From Eulemur rufifrons (Eukaryota; Chordata; Mammalia; Primates; Lemuridae): DNA of 64,000 nt. A program made the translations under genes and the position numbers. Below are positions 13,095 to 25,109 of the stretch, piece by piece (within the stretch, counting starts at the first letter, position 1; each line of letters opens with the position of its first letter). The notes under the pieces are model-generated. The model searched no databases and was not told the origin of the DNA. It saw only the letters and a list, made by a program, of their open reading frames with translations. Where the stretch lies: the NCBI RefSeq assembly GCF_041146395.1, contig NC_090999.1, forward strand, positions 70,065,001 through 70,129,000, read 5' to 3'.

Positions 13095-13205
13095 GCTGGA
13101 ATAACCTTTGAGCTGCCTGTGTTCTAAATGTGAAAACTGAGGCCCAGTGTTCTCCCATGTTGCACTCAAGCAGAGGTAGGGCTTGAACCCAAACCCTTCT
13201 CTCTG
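13095..13205 (-). mobile_element. MIR-like ancient SINE fragment
   Basis: The block ggaataacctttgagctgcc, then gtgaaaactgaggcccagtg, then ggtagggcttgaacccaaac resembles the antisense core and 3' part of ancient mammalian tRNA-derived SINEs. The 123-codon minus-strand frame across 12798-13169 runs through it and is not considered a gene. Confidence 0.45.
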
Positions 13206-15224
13206 GTCTCAAACAGAGGAGGAAGATGATCTGAAAGATTAAAGCCTTCTAAACTATCAACTCAAGGACTGCTAGTGCATTGTGCATTCCAACCCTCAGT
13301 TCCACACCTGTGTGCATGTGATAGATTTGTGTTTAATTGAGTCTCTTCTGCGATATTTTGGCTTCGTCTCAATTCCTTAGAGCCCTTAGCTATACTCCTG
13401 GCTTCTGCAGATTATGGTTGTGGTCTCACGTCCTTTCCTCGAAATGTCTGATTCCTTGGTTGCTTGGGGCAGGCATCCACCAGTCCTCGCATGCTCTTCT
13501 GCCACCTAGAGGCTTAAATGAGTACTATTTCAGCTGCTCTGGGACACTCTATGACAAGGTGCTATGTGTAGGTATTTATGAAATCTTTTCATTCCTAACA
13601 ATTTTTTCCTCACATTTAAAGCAAAATAAGCTCATAACTTTTTATTGACACTATTTTCAGTTATTAAGGATGGTTCTTAGCCCTCTACTAAATTTTCAGT
13701 TCCCAAATAATCCTGGAATTTCTGTCCGATCACCAGGTATTTTGAAAACCATGAAATCATATTTCGTATGGTATAAATCCAAAAAAGTTTGGTATGCCAG
13801 AAATAAAGTGGATTTGAGGCAGAAAAAATAAAGCCTTCCCATTTCTATACCCAGAACTTAGTGGAAAAATAGTTCTCACATATACTTTACTAGCTGTCCT
13901 ACACCTCTTAAACCTTGCTTGTTAACAAGTGATAAAGAGAAGAGAAAATGTCACCAAATTGAACCAGGTCACCTTTATATTAGGCCAATATATTAATTCC
14001 GGGGCAATTAAAGCAGATAGTTAAAGTTCCTGGGGGGAGGGGGTTAAATGCCTGTTTCTCTTCACTCTTCCTTAATCTCTCTCTGTCTTTTTCAATCTCT
14101 TAATTTCTCTCTCTCTCTCTTCCTCCCCATGTATGTATACATGAAAATATACATAAATGTATATTTAGAATACAGCATATATGAATGGGAAGAAAATAAT
14201 TCAATTGTGCTGACATATACACCCACACATGTACCTCTATTCTTTGGAACTGGCAGAGGCAAGAAGTGGAAAAAGTATTGTCAGATTTTCAAATCATTTT
14301 TGAAACAGAGATCCTATCTTAAAAATTGAATATGTGAATCAGATAAAAGCTTAAATTAGTTTCTAACTTTCACCCTGTCCAGACCTCTGAGGAGTTCTCT
14401 GGAGCTGTGGGAATATCTCAAAGCACAGATGGCAACCACTGGCAGAGTGTAATGTACAGGCACTAAAGTGACACAGACCTGGGGATAAGTCCAAGTTATT
14501 AGTGACTTTGAGGATGTTTTCTCTCCTTTTAAGATTCATCTTTGAAAAACAGCAAGGAAGACCCACTCCTTATGTGACAGACTATGCTATGTTTTCATTG
14601 AAACAGACTTCCATTGATGGAATTCCCAATACCTATATGTGTAATTTCTGTGATGTTCCAAAACTCACAAACCAAGGGAGCATGAAGAATTTGGTACGTA
14701 AGAGCACCTGCCTGGATCCATCCTCTGTCTTGGGGGAAGTTATGGAACGTCCCATAGCCAATGGGCCTAAGCAGCTGTATATAATCTGGTCTCAAGACTT
14801 AGGTCCTGTGTACTGTGGCTGAGGCACGACTCCTTTTGTCACTCCCATTCTGTGCAAGGTTCTTAACAAACCCAAGAACCTCACTCACTCTTGGTTAAAA
14901 ACCTCATGTATTTTCTGTAGATGATGGTGGTATCACAATGTCAGGTGGTACAGAATCTGTCAAGTAAGAAAACAAGAGGAAAAAGAGCCCAAATGCCCCA
15001 AATAAGCCAAGACACAGATTTTCTATCAAGGACTTTAGACTGCATGATTTCTACCTTTTTATTAGTGCAGTACTGTGATGCTAACTTCTCAGTTAAGATG
15101 GGAAGAACAGTTGCTGTTACATTTCTACCAGCAATAACTCTTCAAGGATGGTCCTTTGACTTTCTGATAGTTTTTTTGGTTTTTTTTTTGTCTTTCCAGA
15201 AATAATTTAATGATCTTTAAGCAC
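13206..15224. other. Unrecognised DNA
   Basis: About 2 kb with no confident repeat or gene. The 106-codon frame at 14502-14822 has no recognisable domain and a competing antisense frame, so I do not call it. A CT-rich tract lies at 14055-14130. A G-rich spot (tggggggaggggg) lies near 14032. Confidence 0.4.
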
Positions 15225-16275
15225 ATACATATAGATATTATTTTTCCCCTTTTTACACAAATGGTAGCAAACTGTACGTAGTGTTCTGATTCTTGTTATT
15301 TCCACTTAAAATACATTGGCATTGGTTTAAAGTCATGTCAATGTTTTAAGGAAGCTTCTTCACTTAAAAATAAATTTTCTTAGGGCTGCATTGTATGTGG
15401 CTGTACAACAATTTATTCAATCCATTCCATATTGGTAAATATTTAGGTTTTCTCCAATTACTTGCTCTTACAAACACTGCTGTAATGAATAACATTAACT
15501 CATTTCACCCATATGAGGGCATATATGTATTAATACAATAAATTCCTAGAAGTAAAATTGATAGTTCACAAAGTATGTATATCTATAATTTTGATGCATA
15601 TGGCTAAATTGCCTTTCTTGAAGTTTAGCAATGTAGGAGAATACCTGTTTCTTCATACCTTCACAACATAATGTGTTATCAAATGGTTTAATCTGTGCAT
15701 ATCAGATAGATAAAACAACGGCATATCAGTAAAATCTTAATTTGTATTTATATATTTCATTTCTATAACATTATATGGCTCTTCTTAGTATGTGCCACAA
15801 CTGTCATAAACACTTTACAAATATCAACTCATTTAACCCATTTATCAACTCATTCATAGCCACCCTAAGAGGTAGGTTCTAGTACTACAGTCCTCAATTT
15901 ATTGATATGAAAATTGAGGCACACCAAGTTAAGTGACTTATGCATGATCAAACAACTAGTAAGAAAAGGTAGAACCAGGATTAGAAAGTTTGGTTCCAGA
16001 GTCCATGCTCTTATTTTAAGTGAGGTTGAACATCTTTTTATGTGTTTAAGCATCATTTGGATTTTTTTCCCCTGTGAATTCTCTCTTTATATCCTTGTTG
16101 TGTCTTTTTAAAAAATGGATTTATGAATTTTATTCACTAGGAAAATTTGCTCTTTGCCTACTTTTCCAAGTTTATCTTTTAACTTTTGCTTTTACTTATG
16201 GTAGTTCATTTTTCATGTAGACATTTCTGATTTTTATGTAGTCATATTTATCAGGAAGTTGGTTTTGATCAAAAA
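15225..16275 (-). mobile_element. L1M-type LINE fragment, antisense, split by a MIR
   Basis: The left part has ttgtatgtggctgtacaaca, ataaattcctagaagtaaaa, ttgatgcatatggctaaatt and gtaggagaatacctgtttc. These follow the antisense ORF2 end of old L1M elements. After the MIR (15783-16020) the L1 resumes with gtgaggttgaacatcttttt, tgtgaattctctctttatat and tcatatttatcaggaagttg. No intact ORF2 frame. Confidence 0.72.
15783..16020 (-). mobile_element. MIR SINE inside L1M, with a 21-bp tandem duplication
   Basis: Antisense MIR order: tagtatgtgccacaactgtc, cactttacaaatatcaactc, agccaccctaagaggtaggt, gaaaattgaggcacaccaag, ttaagtgacttatgcatgat, aactagtaagaaaaggtag, ggttccagagtccatgctct. The unit starting tatcaactcatt is duplicated in tandem with a 21-bp period (15822 and 15843). 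The MIR lies between two halves of one L1M. Confidence 0.85.
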
Positions 16276-17319
16276 CATATCTGTGTACTCCAAAAATAAA
16301 GCAAGCTTTAAAGAGAGAGGTAGAGGAGAACTATCACAGCTTCATTTTAATCTCTGACTTCTTGTCCAGCTCCTCACTTGAATCATTGGCATAGGCAGAA
16401 ACTTGTATTGCTACTTAGAGAAAAATAAGTTCTTCTTTGGCCAGAGTGTAAGTTATCTCTGTGGATGAGTCCAAAAATTCCCCCTCACTAGCTGGATTTC
16501 ACAAGGTACAGCAATTTTATTTTATTTATTTATTTTTTTGGTGGAAGAGCATAACATGGGTGATAATAGGCTTTCTTTCCCCATTTTTATTCTTGGTAGA
16601 CATCCATAGTACTTAACAGGCTAACAAAGGAATAGTACTGACTTTATGGAAACCTTTAGTTTAGGATCTGATTGGCTGTGTATTATAATACAGAAATTTT
16701 GGCTGCCTATCAAACAAATCAATTATACTCAAATATATTACTGGGTATTATTAATATTCATGCTTCTTCTGATAGTGGGAATTATAGTTCATTTAAATGT
16801 GTTCATATGTATACAATCTTTAAGTGCGTATCTCTTTGACCTGCAGAAAGACAATTTCTGTCACTAAGAGCAACATTTAACTCCCTCCTATGCCAAAATA
16901 GAAATGTTTTCTCCACATACAAAACCCTAGAAAACACAGAAAACTCAATCTCATTAAAGAAGCCCAAATATACTTTAAGACCTTGAGTATAACCTTAGTA
17001 TTGGCATATGCAGCTGAAAATGCATTCATGTGACAATGTGAAATATGTCAAGAGTTACAGAGTGGATCATCCATTTGATTTACTTTGCCCTTTAGGTGTA
17101 AAACTATCAAGAGTTTCTTGATATAAAGCCCAGTGGCTACCAAAAACTACACATATAATCTTTCTCAATTTTTTAAAAAATGAAATGGCACAATGTATAT
17201 TAGAATAAGTGAAATGCTAAGACACAGAGAGCAGCTCAGGTTTGAAGCCTCCAGTAAAACAACAGAGCCAGGAGGACTGCCGGGGAGTTGTACAGTGTTT
17301 TAGTGAAAAAAAAAATGGT
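16276..17319. other. Unrecognised AT-rich DNA
   Basis: No gene. A (TTTA)n-like simple repeat lies at 16514-16539. Short chance frames only. Confidence 0.45.
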
Positions 17320-17440
17320 GGTCGAGATACTTTATTTTACAGAGGAATAAAGTGAGATCCCAAGGTCATAATGCTAGTAAATGTCAGGACTGGACAAATA
17401 CTAAAATCTCTGAAATCTTACCCCAATATTTCTTATGATC
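17320..17440 (-). mobile_element. MIR SINE fragment
   Basis: The antisense core order is visible: tactttattttacagaggaa, taaagtgagatcccaaggtc and ataatgctagtaaatgtcag. These correspond to the 'attttacagatgagg', 'cccaaggtcac' and 'gctagtaagtgg' landmarks of MIR. Short and diverged. Confidence 0.65.
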
Positions 17441-19309
17441 TTTCAATAACTGCTTCTGCCCATCTTTCTGTATTGCCATGAAATTATGAAATTACAGATT
17501 ATGAATTATAAGCCCTTTTCCCTAGCTTCTTGTATTACTTATGCTGAAGTTGATACCCCTGCAAAAAAGAAAAGCAAATGATTCTCTCTGAGTATTCAAC
17601 AAGGAAATTTAAAAAACCCAATACCTACAAACCTCCCCAGTCCCCAGCCACTGCTATGCCCCACCAGAGTACTTTGGGCAGCAGAGGAGAGAAAGGGAGT
17701 GGGGAGAGGTACAGGTAGATTACCAAGGGCCATCCTCATACACTGTCTGTCCATCCTATGCTGTTCCATTCAGCTCATCCAAGGGGATGGTTTGGGGTCA
17801 GCACACTGAATGCCAGTGCCAAGGACACAGGCATGCCTTGTCCTATTCTTCATGCTGAAGTAGCTTTACCAGATCAACATTTCTTTATCAGGCCAATTGT
17901 GGCCAAAGCCAAGGACATCCTATTGATCCTGTAATGTACTTTGTATGTCCACATTCCAGGGCCTCTGGGATTCTGGGAAAGCTAATGGGTGTGGGCAATC
18001 ACCTTTGATTTCCAGACTGAGAATTACATAAGAGAGTGGTTTTGACACTAAAACACAGGGCGTTAGTTGTTGACTTAAGACATCATTGAGAGATGGGAAG
18101 TCCCAAGGTATTTTCAGGAACTCAGTGATGTCTTCATCACTGCTCCCCTTCTGGGATGAAGTCTCTCTCCTCTCTTCATGAAAAGAGAGCTGTCAGCTGA
18201 CAGCATCATGGCTTCATGCCACAGCATCTGAACTAGAAACTGAGGGCATTTTCCTCAAAGGTCTCTCCCTTCATAAGAAAGAAAATGTTTTCTAGAAGTT
18301 TCTCAGCAGACACCCTTTTGCATTTCATTAACCCCTTGCCACATGTTGGACCTATCCCAGGCAATAATGAAAAACATTAACATAAATTAACTCGATATAG
18401 TTTGATAAATCAGGATTTACTCTCAGAAAGGAAATCATGGCTTTGTGAAGAAAATTGGTTTTTGGTTAGCAAGAAAGAAGGGTAATATATTGTCCCCCAA
18501 ATTGAGTCATTTCTTCACCACTGCCAGCAGTGGGCAGAATCTCTCAGGAATATTCTAACCCTAGTCTAGGCTCAGCGTGCAGCATCTGGAGGTCATTATA
18601 GGTATAAGACTCTCATAGTACTAGAGCAGGGTCCACTGTAGATTTCTTTGGCCTAGAAGTGTCCTTCACCTGCAGATAATCCAAAATCCTCATAGAAACA
18701 TAACCTTATGTTTGGAATAACTGCACTACCAGCATTCCAGTACCTGCTACTCACAGAGCATATATCAGCAAGGCCCTGACCCTGCTTGCATTTTGTGTGC
18801 ATATTTGTGTTTTTCAGGAGGAACTGAAATCTATGAGTTCCATATTCCCACTCAAAAGATGGGCCACATTTATGTCCCTGTGCTTGTTTGAGAGCTGCTG
18901 AGCCACTGCTTGACAACTTCCTATGCCTTCTAGGAACCATAAAAATGTATCATGGGGTCCTACCTATGAGACATAGTAAATACTGCCATTAAAAAGCATC
19001 AACAGGAGTGGAGTGCATAGTCATGGGGTTCTCATTCCTTATTCAATGACGATTAGCTCTAGGAAAGGCCTGGTGATGAGGCACGGCCTGGTGACTGGCC
19101 TAAGCTACTTACCCCTTAAGCTTTCAAAAGTGAAAAAGTATAGTCTTTGACAAAATTAAAGAGGCACACAGAATGAATAACTCATCCACAATTCTTCATG
19201 GCCTTTCCAATATGCTTCATGCCACCACTGGGCAACCCTGGGCTGGACAGGGGAAAGTTCCATTCCTACATTGCACAGGAAACAATAATCCCTTCCCTCT
19301 CCATATTGA
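17441..19309. other. Unrecognised DNA, locally GC-richer
   Basis: 17640-18300 is less AT-rich than the rest. 18240-18520 (with tctagaagtttctcagcaga and aatcaggatttactctcaga) resembles an old dispersed repeat that I cannot name. A perfect 16-bp palindrome gctgtcagctgacagc lies at 18189-18204. No coding gene; the 95-codon minus frame at 18653-18940 has no family features. Confidence 0.4.
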
Positions 19310-19870
19310 ATAGTGCTCCTCAAATCAAGAGGTAGAATTTCATCTCCTTCTTCTTGAATATGGCGTGGCCATAATGACCTGTTTTCCTTAGAGAATATGG
19401 CAGAAGTAACTGTATGTGATGTTTAGAGCTAGTTTATAAGAAGTTTTGCAGCTTCTACTTGGGTCTCTTGTGACATTTGTTTTACAAAACTCATTCTAGG
19501 GTAAGCCAGCCATCACTAAGAAATCTGACTTTCCTGAGATTGCTATAATGTTAGGAAGTTTAAACCAGACATGTGGAAAAGCTATAAGGAGAGAGTTAGA
19601 TACCCAACCATCCTCCAGATGTTCCAGCCAATCTCACTGAAGTGCCAAATATGAAAATGAAGAAGTCATCTTAAGTTTTCAGCTTAGAAAACTCTAGATG
19701 ATTCTTGCTCCAGCCATCATACAACTAAAAATGTATGACAATTCAGGTAAGAATTGCCTAGCTGAGCTCAACCAACCCACAATATTGTGAGAGTTAATAG
19801 TAAATTGCTGCTTAAAGCCACAAAGTTTTGGGGTGGTCAGCAATGCAGCATTAGATAACCGAAACACTGA
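19310..19870 (+). mobile_element. Old MaLR-like LTR relic
   Basis: Sense-orientation member of the LTR-like repeat group. It has an atagagaatatggcagaag-like block, gttttgcagcttctacttgg, gtaagccagccatcactaag, ctgagctcaaccaacccaca, and a 3' end gccacaaagttttggggtgg followed by gcagcattagataaccgaaa. The last blocks are the reverse complement of the 5' blocks in the antisense copies. No coding frame. Confidence 0.6.
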
Positions 19871-22248
19871 ACCCAAGTATTACTTTGGAGGATTTATTTT
19901 CAACTACAAGGCAGAGAATCTGCTCCATCATGATCAATATGGCTATATACAACTAAGATTTGTTCCTAGACACTATGTTTCTTAAAGTAGGTCTATAAAC
20001 TCTCCAAGTCTGAAATATGATCAGCACTAGCATAAACACATCAGTTTGTCAAGCACTCAGCAGGCCTTCCTCTTCCACTGGGGAAAAAATAGTTTTCTTC
20101 ATACAGAATAAAAAATTTCTCCCTACTTTTGCATTTCTGTGGCCTCAGTGAAACCACCAGTCAATATAAAAACCAATAGTAAGTGATTCCCATATCTTAA
20201 AATATAGTTCTTTTTAAAATCCTATTTCCACAGTGCCAACCACCTCACACACTTTCAGAAAGATAAGTTCCCACCAATTGTCAGTGATTTACTGTGCTCC
20301 ACCAGCAATTTATCCTCACATATTGTGCTTGTGCTATGATGTCCCTGCCAGACAACCACAACCACTCTAAATGCTGAAAGAAATCTACACACATTTTCAG
20401 TAAAACTCAATTAGAATACTTCCCCAAACTCGAACTTCGATGGTATCACCAGCCTGGGATTAATCTCATACATACTGTATTGGCCCTGACGCATTCCTAT
20501 CTCACACTTTATTTCTCTTCATCACTTTCATCAGTCCTCCCTTGGCTGTAACAGCTCCTGCCACCCACCATTCTCTGTGCTTTCACTCCCGGGAATTGTC
20601 AAGTCCCATCGTTTTTAATGGAAATTCCAGTTTTTAGGATGTTCTTCAATGCTCTCCAATTTCAAGCCCATCTGTATAACCTATACACCCCCCCATTTAT
20701 ACTTCTGGATTATATCAAATGAGAAACACCTCAAAGAACAACCACATTCCTGTAATTCTTGCCAGCATACAACCAAGTCACCTTATGTACCATCACAGAA
20801 TTCAATTTTTAAAATAATTATACCAGGACTCCATAATTCACAGAAACTATGGCTAAATACATCTCACTAATAACAACAGCTTTTCAATAATCTCTGGGTC
20901 AGGATGCCCATTCTGCTATTTAGCAAACATTTCTTATTTACTTCATTTCCAGGGGGAGTTGGAGTCCAGAAGTACCACAAGCAGAAAAGGCAAGCTAAGT
21001 TTGTTTTAAAGATCTAAGTTTAGAATATCGGAGAGAGAAAAATCTCAAAGCTAAATTCAGTGGCCGTCAAGTTGAATTAAAATAAAGGTCTCAGAGCAAA
21101 GTGTGCATGTTACAAATCTGTCCCATTGTCCATTCCTGGTTTCAGGATGTGCTTTACAGACAGCAAAAGAATCATACCAAATTAAAGCCTCTGAGGATAA
21201 GGCCTTGCTATATTGGAAATATACAAAATATTCACAATATTAGTAAAAACCACTATCAATATAATAGCTAATCAATACAAAATCAAATTGTTGAATTCAA
21301 TATAAAAAGTAAAATTCTGTTTTATGGCATTTTCTATTCTTTTAAAACTCTCCCTTAAGAAAGAAAAGTTTTCTTTAAAGTTTATTGGATGAAGTTGGAA
21401 GTTTATTGTTGTGCTGATCTTTTGAACTCAAATAATTTTCACTGTTTGTCTAAACAAAAACATTGTCTTCACATGGATCCATCTGATTTGACAGTGTAAT
21501 CCTTCTCACCATAACAATCAAGCTGGAGCTTGATTTCACCACTTAAGTGAAAATTGGTTTTCTAATGGAAAAATGCATCATAATTGTGTCGATAAAATTC
21601 CAGAGCAAAACTACTCAGCAATGCAAGATTCAATACCAACTCTTCACTTTGCAGAATACCTATGCAAATTGCTTCCTAGGAAACCAACTGTTCCATTGTT
21701 TTGTTTTATGTTTTTTTTTTCTTTCTTTATACTAGGTCTTTTCTTATTACTCAATTTTTATAGGCCGGCTATTTAATGCAAAAGCTAACAAAGATTGGTA
21801 CTTAGTAATGTAACTGAGAATGCCACTAATTCATTTTTAATCTTTCTTTTGAGGGCATAAATGTTCCTCCTTCTAATATATATTAAAAAATTACCTTTAG
21901 CTAAGCCACAGTTGTGGTAACTGAATGCCAATGTCATTGATATTTCCAAAGAATACTAAGAAAAAACATTTTTCTGTCTCTTTCTCTTCTAAACATTAAC
22001 TCCTTTGTTGGTCTCTATATTTCAGTTATTTAACATCTAGAACAGTGAGTGGAAAGCACCACACTATCAAATACATTGCATCTTATAGTCTCCGAAGTCT
22101 CAAATCACATTAGATAATATGTCTTTCTGTCTCAGTTGCCATAGGAATATTGGAGATAAAAATATTCCATTAATCAACTAAGAATTTAACTATTCTTAAG
22201 CAGTTGTGAAACCAGTTAAACTCTTTTCAGAAACAATAAAGAATCTAG
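19871..22248. other. Unrecognised DNA
   Basis: About 2.4 kb without a named repeat or gene. 20200-20880 is moderately C-rich and may be an old LTR fragment, but no landmark is diagnostic. Short frames at 20649-20870 and 21547-21776 look like chance. Confidence 0.4.
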
Positions 22249-22568
22249 ATCAGCACTCCAAAAAAAATACAATGTGAGCAACAAATGGGAGCCACATATG
22301 TAATTTTTAACTGTCTAGTAGCCACACTTAAAAAATAAGAAGAAACTGTTGAAATTATTAAATAATTTTCACTATGTATATTTACCCAATATTTCCAAAA
22401 TATTATCAATTCAATTCATAAGTAATATAAAACTTATTCTTAAGGTACTTTACATACTTTTCAAATTAAGCCTTCAAAGTCTAACACGTGTTTTACATTT
22501 AAGGCATATCTCAATCTGAAATAGCCATATTTCAATTGCTTAATGGCCTCATGTGGCTTGGCAGTGAT
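22249..22568. mobile_element. hAT-like DNA transposon fossil
   Basis: The element has inverted end blocks around gagccacatatg (left) and cctcatgtggcttgg (right). A cagcactcc start and a ggcagtg end fit hAT-type CA..TG termini. The middle is AT-rich with a ttacccaatatttccaaaat block that I associate with a common mammalian non-autonomous DNA element. The exact family name is not asserted. Confidence 0.5.
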
Positions 22569-23029
22569 CTCTAAAAGTATACGACCAAGAAGACCTGTCT
22601 TAATAGAGACTCATTGCTCTCGAACTACTTATGAGAGATCAGAAATTCTTAATAAAGTTCCGTAAAGCTCAGTCATTTTTAAAAGCCTAAGCAATTAATG
22701 GACAATATTTTTTTCTTTTAGGGAACTTCCATGAGCCACGAAAGATGACTCAACTTAATGTGTGTCATGAAAAGTTCACATCATACCTTTCCATTCCTAT
22801 TTGTTTAGTCATAAATTTATCGGTAGATGAAAAAAAAATCTCATATTGGAAGGGATTCCTCTCAATTACTTATTTTAAGAGAACTATTGTCTAAGCTACT
22901 TTTCTCTCATTTTACTTGCCTACCTTATACCAAACATTTGATATTTTCTTCCTTGCTGTTTCCCTTTAATCAGATTAAACTATGATTTAGAATAAGATCT
23001 AGCCTCACAAATAGTACTGTTTACATTTT
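22569..23029. other. Unrecognised AT-rich DNA
   Basis: No gene or named repeat seen. Confidence 0.4.
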
Positions 23030-23665
23030 TTCAGCTTTATTAAGGTATAATAAATTGCACAAATCATTGTACATATTCATATATTATAGGTGTGCAATGT
23101 GATTTTTATATATATTACATTATATATATTATTAATATATGTATAGTGAAATGATTCCCACAATCAAGGTAATTAACATATCCAACACCTTACATAGTTA
23201 CCTTTTTATGTGTATATAAGTGATGAGAATACTCAAGATCTACTCTCTTAGTAAATTTCAAATATATAATACATTATTATTAACTATAATCACCATGCTG
23301 CACATTTGATTTCCATAAATTATATATCTCTTCTCAGCTTTTTGACTAAGATCAAGTGCAGAAATTATACATCTTTGTACAAATTTGGACTCTTTGAAAA
23401 CCATTTCCCCATTTCCTCCACCACTTAACCTTTTGTAGCCATCTTTCTACTTCATATTTCTTTGTGTTTAACTTTTTTAGATGCCACATATAACTGAGAT
23501 CATATAGTATTTGTCTTTCTGTGTCTGGTTTATTTCACTTAGTGTAATGTTCTCCAGGCTCATTCATGTTGTCACAAATGGCAGAATTTCTTTCATTTTT
23601 AAGGGTGAATAATATTCCATTACATATATATGTATATTCCATGTTTTACTGTATTTTCAAATAAA
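23030..23665 (-). mobile_element. L1 3'-end fragment, antisense
   Basis: Antisense 3' UTR landmarks come first: gtgcaatgtgatttttatat, ggtaattaacatatccaaca, gatctactctcttagtaaat, ttattaactataatcaccat. The ORF2 end follows: actgagatcatatagtattt, ctgtgtctggtttatttcac, gttctccaggctcattcatg, ttgtcacaaatggcagaatt. This is a truncated L1M-type copy with no intact frame. It carries a small U2 snRNA-derived insertion at 23326-23361. Confidence 0.82.
23326..23361 (+). pseudogene. U2 snRNA 5'-fragment retropseudogene
   Basis: The sequence from atctcttctcagc through atcaagtgcag matches the first 36 or so bases of U2 snRNA (cttctcggcc, then tttggctaagatcaagtg in the normal gene) with a few substitutions. 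It is inserted in an antisense L1 3' UTR. It is flanked by a near-exact 13-bp duplication, aaattatatatct (23317-23329) and aaattatacatct (23362-23374), the first copy overlapping U2 bases 1-4. Only the 5' end of U2 is present, so it cannot act as a spliceosomal RNA. Confidence 0.75.
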
Positions 23666-24049
23666 ATTAAAATAATGACTGGTTACCATTATAAAATCTG
23701 ATAAGGTAATTTATATTTTACTGAGAAAAATGTGTTCTGTGTTTATGTGCTTTCTGCTTGCAATTGTTCACCACCGTGAAGGATAAAACGGCCTCCCAGC
23801 AGAGATGAAATAATCATTTCACTACTGTGCATATTTTTGCCCAGTCTTCAAATTGTGCCCCAAGGTAGTTACATTAATATCATAGGAGGAGAAATTAATG
23901 TTATCTCATGGAGTGAGAAGGAGTTTGGAGACCTACCCATAGTGACACAATTTGTACATTATGAAAAGGGATGTTTAAAATTCACAAAACATCCATTTTA
24001 AATTTTGACCCATCCTTTCAGAAGCATCCCATTTCACCATACACCAAAA
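23666..24049. other. Unrecognised DNA
   Basis: No gene or named repeat seen. Confidence 0.4.
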
Positions 24050-24064
24050 AGTATAATTATTTCT

Positions 24065-24406
24065 TTTCTTTTTTTTTTTTTTTTTTGAGACAGAGTCTCA
24101 CTCTGTTGCCCAGGCTAGAGTGAGTGCCGTGGCGTCAGCCTAGCTCACAGCAACCTCAAACTCCTGAGCTCAAGCGATCCTCCTGTCTCAGCCTCCCGAG
24201 TAGCTGGGACTACAGGCATGCGCCACCATGCCCGGCTAATTTTTTCTATATATATTTTTAGCTGTCCATATAATTTCTTTCTATTTTTAGTAGAGATGGG
24301 GTCTTGCTCTTGCTCAGGCTGGTCTCCAACTCCTGAGCTCAAACGATCCACCCACCTCGGCCTCCCAGAGTGCTAGGATTACAGGCGTGAGCCACCGCTC
24401 CCCGGC
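24065..24406 (-). mobile_element. Alu, dimeric, strepsirrhine linker type, antisense
   Basis: Poly-T head, gagacagagtctcactctgt, both arms, and the reverse complement of the AT-rich linker (tatatatttttagctgtcca). An exact 15-bp target duplication agtataattatttct flanks it (24050-24064 and 24407-24421). The minus-strand frame inside is an Alu frame, not a gene. Confidence 0.97.
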
Positions 24407-24901
24407 AGTATAATTATTTCTAAGTGATTTTTTCATGGTTGCTTTTAAAGTTTTCTGAGCATTAGGAAAGTAAAGGTAATTGTAAATAAGCATTCAATTT
24501 CCATGTTAAACTTTTTTAGGCCAAATATCTTCTTCCCCCTTTTTTCAAACCAATAAAAAAACGTTCTATTCTATTTGGGAAATAAGCTGGTTTTAGTTTC
24601 CAAGAATGGCCCATTTTAGCTTAATGTCTTCAAGAAAGCAGAAGTTAGAGAGCAAAAACATTGATGGCTGAGAGAAGTAAAGCCTAGAAATAGAAATAAA
24701 CTGAGTGATTCCTTTACTATTTATTTAAATTTAAGGGACAAATAAATGTCATGTTTGGACTGGGTTCCTTTCATGGTTTCAACCAAGCTACTCGTGTTTA
24801 GGTTCAGAGCTGCCTGAGTGGGATAGTTTCTGACTGGCCATTAGTCTGTCAATTGTATTAATGATTCTTTTTTTTTAATGCTATAATCTATTTAGCATCC
24901 A

Positions 24902-25099
24902 TTAACCCTTAAATTTCCTTATCACAGGTGCTGAATCCTTCAATCTCTTCACTGAAGTTAAAGTTGCTAAATCATCAATGACTTTGACATCAAATTTAAA
25001 TTGACTATTTCTAAATGTGTCCTCAATGGAATACTGGTCATAAAATGAGGTGGAATAGGAAGAATACTCATCTTCATTTTCGCTAAAGATTTTCCTCAA
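24902..25099 (-). pseudogene. Short protein-like frame, unidentified
   Basis: The minus strand reads about 60 in-frame codons from KIFSENEDEYSS through FYDQYSIEDTF to SVKRLKDSAPVIRKFKG and stops at TAA. The acidic/Tyr/Ser-rich first half and a basic tail look like real protein, and codon choice looks coding. An in-frame TAA lies 3 codons upstream of the TTG at 25099. A short A run follows the stop on the minus strand (about 24868-24876). It could be a decayed retrocopy, or a terminal exon using the AG at about 25085. I do not recognise the protein. Splicing motifs are weak and no target duplication was found. Confidence 0.3.
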
Positions 25100-25109
25100 T
25101 ATGTTGTTT

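Noticed and set aside
12798..13169. 123-codon minus-strand frame with hydrophobic stretches
   Set aside because: Overlaps an ancient SINE fragment, has an opposing frame and no recognisable domain.
14502..14822. 106-codon plus-strand frame
   Set aside because: No domain, no conserved motif, and an antisense frame of similar length over the same bases.
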